Origin: Massospora cicadina
Lineage: Eukaryota > Entomophthoromycota > Entomophthoromycetes > Entomophthorales > Entomophthoraceae
Reading direction: 5' to 3'
NCBI GenBank assembly: GCA_022478985.1
Contig: JAKSZP010010609.1
Span: 1-64,000 of the forward strand
DNA: 64,000 nucleotides
Of this stretch, positions 1-9,612 are shown one piece after another (position 1 is the first letter of the stretch; each line of letters opens with the position of its first letter). The notes under the pieces are model-generated. The model saw only the letters and a program-made list of their open reading frames with translations, was not told where the DNA came from and searched no databases. The position numbers and the translations under genes were made by a program.

Positions 1-479
1 CGGACAACCAAACACTTAAGGCCACAGCCCCCCAGGACGAATCCAGGAAATCCAAACTGTGTGTACAGCCTGACCTAAATGGTCAAGGCCCAGATTGGTA
101 CCATTGACCTGGTCTGGCCCCAAAAATTCGGAAAATCTGGCAAAAGTTTTTTTGATTTTTGTCAAATATTTTGGGCATCCCTTCACCCCCCCACCCATCA
201 ACCATCCAAATCCCATTGCTTATCCTTAATCACCAATTCCCTCAACATCCCCACTATGTGATTCTCCCAATACTTAATGCAACTGCCCTTTCAAGGGGCA
301 GTTGTCAGTTCATTCTCTATTCTTCCCACGTTTTGTGCTAAAAATAAAAAGCTTGAATACCTCAAACGCATTGCTGCAGACGCCACCCATTTATTTTTTT
401 ACAAAATTTCGCCAATTGATCCAGAGAAGCGTGCTGCCACCCAGTAATCATCCCAATGATTGCCAAATGGGTCATCTAG
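1..479. other. No gene seen; relatively C-rich intergenic sequence
   Basis: Short overlapping frames only, with no recognisable domain. A small inverted pair (GGTCAA...TTGACC) occurs near 80-110. I see no RNA gene or mobile-element terminus here. Confidence 0.5.
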
Positions 480-1193
480 TCACTCAACCCTGCCATGCGG
501 TGGTGGATTATATCCGCTGCAAACTACTTCGCTCTTAATGATGGAGTCAATTCTCCATCCATTTTTGCATACCCAACTGACATGAACCCATCCATTTGCT
601 TCATCGCTGGTTTTTCTGAGACTGCTCCCCTATTGGAGCAGCCTCTGGGCGCCCTCGCCCCATGGCCGCGAGTTTGGCCCTCACACCTGGCTTGTCTGCC
701 GTTAATCCCACCTACCTGAGGGCTCTGGAGCACCCCACCCAAGGGGGCTCAGCCCTAATGCTTGTCGCAGGCCCATTTTCCCCTCTGACAGCACCCCTGT
801 CTGCGCGGTGGACCCTGTGCTACCCCTCCCTGGTGCACAGACTCACTTACTCAAACCTGAAGGCCAGCAACCACAAAACCTGGAGGAGTCGTCATCCTCC
901 CCGCCTCTCCCGCCCTTATGGTTGCCCCCACAAGACTCGTGTTGCCCCCATTGCAACCATCTGGTTTGCCTTGGGGGCCTTCGGTACATTTATAAACATT
1001 TACTTTCCTCACATCCCCACTAGATCCCCCCTTCCTCTAGTCACATGGACCGCTGTGCCCTTGGCATTCTGGGCCCTCCACTGGGTGCTTGCACACCCTG
1101 ACTGGGAACCCAGTCTAATTCTTATCAGCTGCTTTCATGACAGTCTGACACAAGGTGTTCAACCTCAAGTTAACTGGAGCCTTGATAAATAAG
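480..1193 (+). pseudogene. Degenerate ORF fragment with a C2H2-like zinc finger, possibly LINE-derived
   Basis: Three overlapping plus-strand frames (495-719, 662-1192, 808-1023) cover a stretch that is much richer in C and G than its surroundings, which suggests eroded coding sequence. The frame at 808-1023 ends in a cluster CPHC-x14-H-x4-H (CPHCNHLV...KHLLSSH), the spacing of a C2H2 finger. Such fingers occur near the N-terminus of some site-specific LINEs and in transcription factors, but no RT, endonuclease or integrase motif is nearby, so I cannot assign a family. The preceding residues are rich in proline, serine and leucine. The stretch ends at about 1,193, where composition drops abruptly to AT-rich sequence. 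It may be a truncated 5' part of a transposon or a decayed host gene. Confidence 0.3.
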
Positions 1194-2750
1194 CGGTAGG
1201 GTTAGTTACACAAAACAAGTTTTGATCCAGCTTAAGGTCTGCGCTCTAGTAGTCTTTTGTTAATCAAATCACTTGATCTTTATGCAATCAAAAGTATAAT
1301 ACACAGGACATCTAGTACTAAAAAAAGAATAATACACAGGTTACGTCCTTGCTATTGCTTCTAAGCTTGATTTATAGGTTGAATACCAAGTGTCATACTA
1401 GGACTTTAGAAAAGAGAAGGAGAAATAGAAAAGGGTTATTCTATTTTTTTAATTCTTGACAAATCCCAAAATAATATAAAGTACAGTTTTCCCTAAATAA
1501 ACTATCAAATTGCAAAAGTAAATCTGAGGTGCTTCACCATCACTTCCATTACAGTAATCGCTGATGAAGAGGTAGCAGTAGTCAATCCATCCTTGCCAGG
1601 AAGCAAAGTTGTATAAAATAATAATTTATAAGCAGATATTTACACCTAGCAATTGGTACATTAAGAGCTTATAGTCACCTATGATGATGCCTCAAGTTAG
1701 CAGGGGTCCATATGGCCATTACTATTGGGGCTTTAAAAGAATCAGAACCGTCTTAAAGTGAAGACCTACAGTTTTTAGGCTGACATGACACACTGAACTT
1801 ATACTTGATCATTGCTGCTGGCGCAAATTATTATAGACGCAATTATATTAATATTACTTTTAATAATGAAAAGTAATAGCTACTATGCACAATGGCGTGC
1901 TAATCAATATTGTACTATAGTTTAGTACAAAATTTTTGGTATTGCACTAGAATAATTACCAATTAAACATCACCGTGGGACCCAAGTCAACTACATATTT
2001 AAATCTTATAATGCGCTCCCTCTGCGTTTTTGGATCACTATCAGCGTCCGCTTCTGCTATAGTTTTACCCAATCAAAGTTACAGATACCTCATTGGGACC
2101 TTTTTATAAGAAATTATAGTATAAATGCTTATTTTTAAGGAGACTATGTTAATGTTTGATCAAAGCATTCCAATATACTACAATAGGATTACCGAGGACT
2201 CTATGCCTTGAAATTGGGATTTTTAACCTTGCGTTTAAGGATATCATATTTCTAATAAAGTACAAAAAGATTTATGGCCATACCAGGCAATTTCCAACCA
2301 AACTATGTAATATAAAAGCATTCTGCTGAGGACTATTTATAATCTAACCAATCTGGTGGGTATAATTTATAGAAGGTACAAAATTGACTTTGTATTTACT
2401 CAAGGTTATATACAAGACATTTACACTTTTTGTCTATCAAACGTGGAAATTTTCACCGCGCCTAGATTTATCCTCCTTAACTATAGCAAATAGATGCTAA
2501 CAGCTAATGTTTATTTTTATCCTATTTAGATTAAGTGACACCATCAGTGTTTTCCATATACTATCAGTTGAAAAAAGAATTATCCATAAATTTTTAAGAT
2601 ATGGATGAACTTGAGCAAGACATCAATGAATAAAATCTGTTTCTTGATCCCCCTGAAAATCTCTTTAGATTAACTAAGGCCAAAAATTATCAAAGCACTA
2701 GCTCTATTTGAGAAGTATAGTGTTAATTCAACAAAAGTTAGCTTCACTTA
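1194..2750. other. AT-rich sequence without recognisable genes
   Basis: No frame longer than about 60 codons and no motif I recognise. The right part is probably the eroded gag/protease side of the old plus-strand Ty3 element whose RT begins near 2,800, but I could not recover a domain. Confidence 0.45.
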
Positions 2751-2754
2751 GTTT

Positions 2755-2889
2755 TTGCACAAGACGTGATATACCTTATTGATACCAGCAATCACTCACT
2801 AACTTTCCTGCATCCTAAAAGACGTTCAAAGCCAGCCAATATAGAAGTTAGTAAAGAAATCAATCAGCTTGTAAGACTGGGAACGTTGA
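2755..2889 (+). pseudogene. Left half of an old Ty3/gypsy RT, split by the chromovirus insertion
   Basis: In the plus frame just before the LTR the residues read KPANIEVSKEINQLVRLGTL. This matches the family pattern before the RT catalytic core (x-Ix-EIxxLLxxGxI) that precedes SPWxSPxxxxKKDG. The second half of the same motif (DTPLIIKKDG) lies at about 8,850, on the other side of the 5.9 kb element. Joining the two flanks and removing one copy of the 5 bp duplication restores the order with a one-base frame slip. The element is old and non-functional. Confidence 0.7.
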
Positions 2890-3736
2890 TTTAAGGAGAG
2901 TGTCTATAACTATCCAGTTCCCAAAGTGGTAGTGAGCGGTGCACAAGCCCAATGCCAGGGAACTAGCTGTTAGTATGAAAGTTATTAGAGCCCAGAAGAG
3001 GGTGCTAGAGCAATATCAACTTGGGCATAGAAGTGCAATTATTACAATAAAATCCCCCCAAAAGCGACGCGGTGCACAATGAGGAAGGGGGTAAGCGACC
3101 CAGGTTGGAAGGAACCAGAGCGGACCAACGGTGCACTAGGGGATAGCTTGACCATGTAAAAATGGCAAGGTTAATGGAGTGTGAGACCTCCTTGAAGAGG
3201 TTCACACACAGGATCGTTCAAAGTATCATAAATAAAAAATGTAGAGCGGGGAAAATGGTTATTGTGAAGTCAACCAACAAGGAGTGTTGGTCATGGGAGA
3301 CAGAATTAAACTACATTGGGGGAATAAGGGTTTGAAAAAGTGGGTTCAAGATTGACCCACTGATAATTAAACACTACTATCCAATTTGGTCAAATATGAC
3401 AAAACTGACTTCACTCGAGTAATCAATTTTAGTTGGATCTGATCCAAACGCGTTGTTTCATAAATAAAATGGGAGTCAAAACCCCGTTCCTCAACTAACT
3501 GAATGGAACCATCTGTGGTAATTAAGTAGACTGTCCGTTTTAATTCCTGGGCTGACACAAGGGGCTGGGCATTTGGACATCACTAGTACCAACCTGGGCA
3601 TATTTAGCCTGTACCCAGCGTTGGTCTAGTGTATGCCTAAGGTCAGGGAGGGCCTGTAAATTAACCTTCTGGGCCTCCTGGCGCCCATCCTTATCCTTAG
3701 GGTTGGTCCCCACTATGATGTCATTCATCCATGACA
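2890..3736 (-). repeat. 3' LTR of the chromovirus
   Basis: Aligns end to end with 7,989-8,834, with scattered substitutions and small indels. On the minus strand it begins TGTCATGGATGAATGACATC, which contains a short inverted repeat. Confidence 0.92.
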
Positions 3737-3751
3737 TTACCCTCTCCTCCC
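3737..3751 (-). other. Polypurine tract of the chromovirus
   Basis: On the minus strand GGGAGGAGAGGGTAA directly precedes the 3' LTR. This is the expected site and composition for plus-strand priming in LTR retrotransposons. Confidence 0.8.
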
Positions 3752-3869
3752 AACAGGGCTCAACCCCCTCCAGGGGCTTATGCGAGGGAAAAGTTCTTGT
3801 GGGCAGGGACCAGCTTCATGGCAGCAACGGTCAGTTTGGGTTAAGATCCAGCAGCCGGGGGAAACGCTT

Positions 3870-4272
3870 GTGGAAGGCTTCAATCAGATCTTGGGCATGA
3901 ACACAGTTGTGCGCTAGCACAATTTTTTTCTGCACCGTCAAAACCCTTCCAGGATACCAGGTACTCAAGTCTTCTCTTAACACGATGGGAGGCTACTATT
4001 TCCTCATCTTCCCACTATGGCGCCCCATCCACGAAATATGCCTCAGGAGTCTCTGATGGGGGGCCCTCAAACATCATCAGTTTGCTCTCATGAAACACAG
4101 CGAAGATCTGAAATGAAGGGGGAAGATCTAGCTGGTATGAAGTATGGCCCACCTTTCTAACAACGCGGTGGGGGCCAATTCTCTTTGGTCCCAGCTTCTT
4201 GCATGGCTTCTTGATAGGGATGTTATGAGCATCAAGCATCACGAGATCCCCTTCCTTGTACGCAGGACCCAC
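3870..4272 (-). pseudogene. GPY/F module and chromodomain at the integrase C-terminus
   Basis: The frame from 4,272 reads YKEGDLVML... then GPKRIGPHRVVRKVGHTSYQ and LDLPPSFQIFAVFHESKL, the GPY/F-type end of Ty3 integrases. It is followed, after small gaps, by EIVASHRVKRRLEYLVSWKG, the start of a chromodomain (the family pattern is YLVKWKGY...). The remainder (HAQDLIEAFHKRF) sits in a neighbouring frame, so there is a frameshift inside the chromodomain near 3,925. In chromoviruses this domain steers integration toward marked heterochromatin; that role is from family knowledge. It is directly continuous with the integrase upstream on the minus strand. Confidence 0.85.
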
Positions 4273-5336
4273 TCAGCACTTCCCATCAGCTTTCTCCTTA
4301 TACACTTGCATTTCCGCCTCCAAGCTTGTGGAAACCCCCTGGTGGACCTTCTCGATTGTCTTGGCAAAGTCCACCACCGCTTCAACCTTAGACCCACATC
4401 TGAGCTCCATGTTAAAGGCGGGGTTAAAGCCATGGCTGGCAAAAAAAGGGGAACAACTGATCAAAGAATGCAACGTGTTGTTGTAACTAATTTGGGCCAT
4501 AGGAAGGTGAGAAACCCAATATGAATGATCTGCGGTGGTGTAACGCTGCAGAAACTGCTTTAAGCACTGGTTCACTAGTTCAGTCTGCCCATCTGATTGG
4601 GGGTGATAGGCAGTTGAACGGCAGGGGAGATCTTAAGATTCTTACACAACTCTTTTTTAAAAGATGGAGGTAAACTGGGGTCCCCAGTCACTGATTATTT
4701 CTTGGGGAACCCATGGAGCGCAAACACATGAGTGACAAAGATTCTAGCCATCTCAGCCGCGGTTATTGTTGTTCTGCAGGGAATAAAGTGGGCGAACTTC
4801 ATAAAACGGTCCACCACCACCATGATGGTATCATAACCATCAGAGACAGGTAACTCCACAATGAAATCCACCGATAGGGAAGTCCAGGGCCCTTCAGCCT
4901 TTTGAATGGGTACCAACAACCCCGCTAAAGGTTGCCAATTGGGTTTCATCTGATTGCAGATCAGGCACTCCTTACAATACCGCCCCACCTGAGCAGGCAA
5001 GCCCTTATAATTGTACGTGCGTCATATTAGCTCCAACATCTTTGCTTTACCAGGATGACCCAGGGTGAGTCCATCATGATGGTCCTGAATGATTTCCAGG
5101 AGCAGTGGTCCAGCAGGAACCCATAGGCACCCCTGAATCCACACCATTTCATCCTTCAAGTGATAGCCCCGGGAGAGATCTTCTTGGTTAAAAGCACTCT
5201 TAGCAAGTATCATAGTATATTTGGTTGCTAGCGGCTGAGAAAGGACTACCTTTCTAAACATACTATGTTCCTCCACAATTTTCCAGAGGGGCAAGCACTG
5301 GCCCACTGGCCGGGGGAGAGGGAAGTTGGGGCACAA
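4273..5336 (-). pseudogene. Ty3/gypsy integrase (zinc-binding and catalytic core), frameshifted
   Basis: Minus-strand frames at 5,336-5,022, 5,000-4,695 and 4,575-4,273 form one integrase in pieces. The N-terminal zinc domain shows GHPGKAKMLELI and then YCKECLICNQMKPNW (the second CC pair). The catalytic core has SVDFIVELPVSDGYD (first Asp), VVVDRFMKFAHFIPC and ALHGFPKK. The Glu of the DDE triad lies in YHPQSDGQTELVNQCL near 4,560-4,620. The breaks lie near 5,010 and between 4,575 and 4,695, where the stretch around the second catalytic Asp is damaged. Length and order are those of a normal integrase. The enzyme would have inserted the element cDNA; this copy cannot. Confidence 0.9.
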
Positions 5337-5613
5337 TTTTATTTGACGGAATCATCAACTGTTTATTATGTACCTCCACCTCCTTTTGATTGGGCGCTAA
5401 AGCAGGGTTGCGGCTCAAAGCATCCGCAAAACCATTATCCTTGCCCTTGGTGAACTCATACGTGAATGCAAATTGGGCAAGGGTCTCATGCCTCCAGGTC
5501 TGCCGTGGGGTTAGGGCATGAGGAGAGCGGTATACAGCAAGTCACAGTGGTCTGTATGTACCCAGAAAGGGTGGGATGAGCCATGCAAGTGGTGACGCCA
5601 AAAAAGTCAGCGC

Positions 5614-6837
5614 CTACACCACTGCCAGTAACTCCTTATCATAAACGGCGTAATTCAACTCTGGCAAAGACATTTTCCTAAAAAGGTATCCCACCGGATG
5701 CTCTATCCCATCTTTTCCTACTTGTAACAAGGTGGCCGCTATGGCGAAGTTGGAGGCATCAGTAGACACAATGAACTCCTTTGAAGGGTCAACATGGCAA
5801 AGAACATACGTGGACAACAGGGTGCACTTCACTACTTGGAAAGCATCCTCCAAAACGGGGGACCACTGAAGCACCTTGGCACCGCTAGCCTTATATAAGG
5901 GAGCTGCCACCTCAGAAAGATTGGGTGTGAACTTCTTGAGGAACGTACACGTCCCCAAAAAGCTCCTCAATTCCTTGACTGATGCTGGGGTGGGCCATTC
6001 ACGAATAGCCTTCTCCTTGTCTGGAGTTATTTTTCCTTGGTCAAACATGACGTTGCCCGGAAAAGTGACCTGGGTCTTGAAAAATTCACATTTACTGATT
6101 TTTAGTGTAAGGCAGGCGGCCCTCAACCTCTCCACCACTTGCCAAAGGTGAAATGCATGGGACTCCTGATCAGGGGAAAACACCAGGATGCCATCCATGT
6201 AGGCAACCGCACAATCCCCCAACAAGTCCCCCAACGCAGCATCAATACGATGTTGAAAGATGGCAGGGGCATTCTTAAGCCCAAAGGGCATGACCCAAAA
6301 CTGGAAAATTCCTTTTCTGGTGCGGAATGCTGTTAACCACTCCTGGCCCTTCTTTATCTAGATCTGATTAAACGCATTGAGGCAATACAGCTTGGAAAAG
6401 ACCTTCGCCTTCTCCACATAGTGCGCAATCTGTGAATCAAAGGGATGGGATGGAGGTCTGGAACAGTAACGTTTGTTGAGGCTCCCATAGTCTACACATG
6501 GGCGTAGAGTACTATCAGCCTTCTCAACAAATAGAAGTGGGGAGCATACAGGGGAGGTACGATGAAAAATCGCACCTTTGGCTAACTGATCCTTCACCCA
6601 CACATCCAATTCCTCTTCCTCCCAAACAGTAAATGGATAGATGGGGGAAGATATGCGCACCAAATCCACAGTGAGTCTGAAGTCACAATCAAACTCAGAG
6701 TGCTCAGGAAGTGTGTTAGCGGATGCTGCATCAAAAGAAAATTCCAGCCCCTCCAAACAGGAAGGTATGGGAACCTCCACAGAGGGCTTCAGCAAAGGGG
6801 CAAGATGAAGAGTGTGAAGATTGGGCCAATGGGGCAA
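5614..6837 (-). pseudogene. Ty3/gypsy reverse transcriptase and RNase H, frameshifted
   Basis: The frame 6,837-6,358 holds the RT fingers (VWEEEELDVWVKDQLAKGAI, SPLLFVEKADSTLRPCVDYG, LNKRY). The frame 6,291-5,614 continues with MPFGLKNAPAIFQ, the palm AVAYMDGILVFS, the thumb (ELRSFLGTCTFLKKFTPNLS) and RNase H (VSTDASNFAIAATLLQ, ELNYAVYDKELLAVV). The catalytic YMDD reads YMDG, so a metal-binding Asp is lost. A frameshift lies between 6,291 and 6,358, removing the clean join at the LDL.SGY region. The RNase H C-terminal half decays below about 5,600. It lies between protease and integrase, as in all Ty3 elements. Confidence 0.92.
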
Positions 6838-6872
6838 TTTTCCCTAGGCGTTATCCTCCAACAAAGGAACAA

Positions 6873-7382
6873 TCATCTTGTCCCATTTAACAAAGACAAG
6901 GATAGGGTGTTTTCTTTCAAATTAGTCCTGACGTCAAACTTTCTCCACCACTCCACACTCAGAATAATGTTGATCAAGAGGTTTCTGATAGCTTGAAAAT
7001 GGTCAGACATAAGATAGGCGCCCACCTGGTAGTCCACTAACCCCATGACGTTTAGCGTAGGGATACCTTGAGAAGCCCCACCTCTAACTATACCACCTGG
7101 TGAGTAACTCAACTCAAGGTAGTCAGCAAGGTCTTGGTCAATAAAATTATTAACGGCACCGGTATCCACTAAAATGGTTGTGCTGAACTTCCCCAAAGGG
7201 GATGTGAGGGTAGCAGTCAATAAGAAGTATCCAGAATGGGATTTATTCAATGCAGAAAATGCCACTACCTCATCTGAAAATTCTTCCTCTGGCGTGAGCA
7301 AGCCTTCAGGGTATGTTTTGGAATCATATAAGGGGGAGGGATAGTGGGCCACTCTTACTACTGAGGCCACATATCCCACCAC
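6873..7382 (-). pseudogene. Ty3/gypsy aspartic protease region
   Basis: A 169-codon minus-strand frame contains FSTTILVDTGAVNNFIDQDL, the retropepsin active site (DTGA in place of the commoner DTGS/A), followed by LNVMGLVDYQVGAYL and the end of the protease fold. The N-terminal 60 residues (SDEVVAFSALNKSHSGYFLL) are the linker seen before protease in chromovirus polyproteins. The frame is open throughout, but the flanking gag and RT frames are broken. Family role: processing of Gag-Pol. Confidence 0.85.
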
Positions 7383-7700
7383 ACCTTCTGCAGGTGCATA
7401 TACATTACTATATAAGACGAAGTTCCTTTTCCACTTCCTGAGTGCCCCAGATCATGGTAGGGGTCAAACGAGGGTTCTCAGGAGTAATCTGATATACTGG
7501 AATAGGGTCCTCATTTAGGCCATAAGAGCTAATAAACGGTTCAGAGGTAGAGACAAGGTTTTCGTCATAAAACGCGTTTTTTGATGTGAATGACTCTATT
7601 CCCCCAACGCAATGGAAAACCCAATCTTATCCAAGGCCAACACCCCCAGGCTCATCTGTGCAGATTCTGCCAGCATCATCTGAACGCTCTGTCAATGTAA
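7383..7700 (-). pseudogene. Gag remnant of the chromovirus (both ends kept, middle deleted)
   Basis: On the minus strand an ATG at 7,679 opens a short frame MMLAESAQMSLGVLALDKIG that stops after about 28 codons and resembles the N-terminal helix of chromovirus Gag. A second open stretch before the protease reads STSEPFISSYGLNEDPIPVY, like a Gag-protease linker. The capsid and any CCHC knuckle are missing, which suggests an internal deletion of roughly 1 kb. The assignment rests on position more than on motif. Confidence 0.5.
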
Positions 7701-7988
7701 AACTTGTTTATTTAAATTAAAATTGATAATTTTGGTGGAAAGTCAGGTAATCATGACTTTTGGACCTCAAAGCATCTGTATCCATCAGGTATGAGCATGA
7801 AGGGTGGATACTTTCCAGTTGGAGGCAACCATAATAACGCCAAGTTGCTCTAACCTTTGGGGAAAAGAGGAAACAGCGGTGCGTCTAACCGCAGCTGAAG
7901 CTCACAGCTGGCGCCCACCGTTTCCACTTTAGAAAAGTTCCACATGGAAAAAGTTTGTGCACCTAGATTTAATAGGTTGGTTGACTAA

Positions 7989-8834
7989 TGTAAGGAGAGT
8001 GTCTATAACTCTCCTGTTCCCAGCGTGGTAGTGCACGGTGCACAAGGCCAACGCCAGGGAACTAGCCATTAGTACAAAAGTTATTAGAGCCCAGCAGAGG
8101 GTGCTGGAGCAATAACAACTTAGGCATAGAAGTGAAATTATTATAATAAATAACCCACCAAAAGTGACACGGTGCACAATGAGGAAGGGGGTAAGAGACC
8201 CAGGTTGGAGGGAACCAGGGCGAACCAACGGTGCACTAGGGGATAGCTTGATCATATTGAAAATGGCAAGGTTAATGGAGCGTGAGACCTCCTTAATGAG
8301 GTTCACACACTGGATTGTTCTAAATATCATAAAAAAATGTAAAGCGGGGAAAATCTTATTGGGAAGTCGACCAACAAGGAGTGTTGGTCATGGGAAACAG
8401 AATTAAACTACATCAGGGGAATAAGGGGTTCGAGGAAGTGGGCCCAAGCACTGACTCACCAATAAGCAAACACTACCATCCAAATTGGTTGAATATGCTG
8501 AAACTGACTTCACACAAGTAATCGATTGAAGTTGGATCTGACCCAAATGTGTTGTTTCATATATGGAATGGGTTTTGAAACCCCGTTCCTTGACTAACCA
8601 AATGGAACCATCTGCGTTAGTTAAGTAGACCATCCATTTTAACGCCTGGGCTGATGTAAGGGGCTGGGCATTTGGCACCTCACTAGCATTAACCTGGGCA
8701 TATCTAGCCTGTACCCAGCGTTGGTCTAGTGTATGCCTAAGGTCAGGGAGGGCCTGTAACTTAACCTTCTGGGCCTCCTGGCGCCCAGCCTTATCTTAGG
8801 GTTGGCCCCATTATGATGTCATTCAATTATGACA
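7989..8834 (-). repeat. 5' LTR of the chromovirus
   Basis: Plus-strand ends are TGTAAGGAGAG... and ...ATGACA. The outer flank 8,835-8,839 is GTTAA, matching GTTGA left of the other LTR at 4 of 5 bases. Confidence 0.92.
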
Positions 8835-9200
8835 GTTAATTCCCTCGATGAGTCCTTAGGATACCCCATTGATTATTAAGAAGGATGGATCTAATTGCGT
8901 GGTGATCAACTATTTAGATTTTAACAATGTTACTAAAAAGCCTCCTATCTCTTGCCACATATTGATAATGTGCTAAATTTCTTAAGTGATGCGCAATACT
9001 TTTCAGCCATGAGTCTATTTAATGGCTATTGGCAGAAGGAGCTTCCAAAATGTGAGCAGGAAAAGTGCGCTATGATTACTTCCCAAAGCCTCTATCAACC
9101 CACATTGATGCTGCAGGGGTTGTGCAATAATATTTTAATCAGCATGCATTGGACAGTATATTGGGCGATCTACTATATCTTATGTGTTTTAGTATACTGA
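8835..9200 (+). pseudogene. Right half of the old Ty3/gypsy RT
   Basis: Just outside the chromovirus LTR the plus strand reads DTPLIIKKDGSNCVVINYLD then FNNVTKKPPI and, after a frameshift, HIDNVLNFLSDAQYFSAMSL and FNGYWQKEL. This matches the RT series KKDG..R.VDYR.LN..T.K..YPLP.ID..L..L..A.YFS.LDL..GYWQ. It continues the fragment at 2,755-2,889. Stops and frameshifts are frequent and the homology fades after about 9,200, before the YxDD region can be read securely. Confidence 0.8.
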
Positions 9201-9612
9201 TAATAACCATCTTATATTTATTTGAGTAAGATCAACCAGGGGACGTATACTTCCAATGTAATGATGAAACAATAATAATTCAAATACTTTAAAAGGACAC
9301 CCCAAAGGGTTCAAAGCCCCTCTTTTATCAGCCAGGACCTCCATGTTTAGGATGATGGGGAATTCATGCTGACTTATACTGGATGCAGCATGAGTGAAGG
9401 AATGAGTCAATATTTTGAAACCATATGACGAACTATGAGCTGATTAGCCTTATGTTGTGTGGGATCATGTCATAAAAAATTCATGCTTGAAAATTTTCCA
9501 ATATATGGTAGTGAAAACGATTGTTGAATCCTTGGAGGGTGGGCGTTGTTCCAGTAAATGAATCCAATACTATAGTATAAATTGTCTATAGTGCTATTGC
9601 TACTGTTAATGC
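9201..9612. other. Boundary zone between the old Ty3 relic and LINE A; no gene
   Basis: No convincing domain. The 3' end of minus-strand LINE A should lie here. A stretch at 9,530-9,560 (GAGGGTGGGCGTTGTTCC) is faintly like the reverse complement of the SINE tail, but too weak to call. Confidence 0.4.

Larger units (their letters stand above)
2890..8834 (-). mobile_element. Ty3/gypsy chromovirus with two LTRs, gag largely deleted
   Basis: A complete LTR retrotransposon lies on the minus strand. Two ~846 bp direct repeats (2,890-3,736 and 7,989-8,834) have TG...CA ends, with the outer end of the left copy mutated to TT. The flanks carry a near-matching 5 bp target duplication, GTTGA at 2,885-2,889 and GTTAA at 8,835-8,839. 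A purine tract abuts the 3' LTR. The internal order in the minus direction is gag remnant, aspartic protease, RT, RNase H, integrase, GPY/F and chromodomain, which is the Ty3 (Metaviridae) order. Only ~600 bp separates the 5' LTR from the protease, too little for a normal gag, so an internal deletion is inferred. Frameshifts and a changed RT active site show that it cannot act on its own. Confidence 0.93.

Noticed and set aside
2890..8834. RIP-like C-to-T mutation as the cause of decay
   Set aside because: Several LTR-end differences are transitions (TG to TT/TA, CA to TA, GTTGA to GTTAA), but not enough and not consistently directional to claim it by eye; would need dinucleotide indices.
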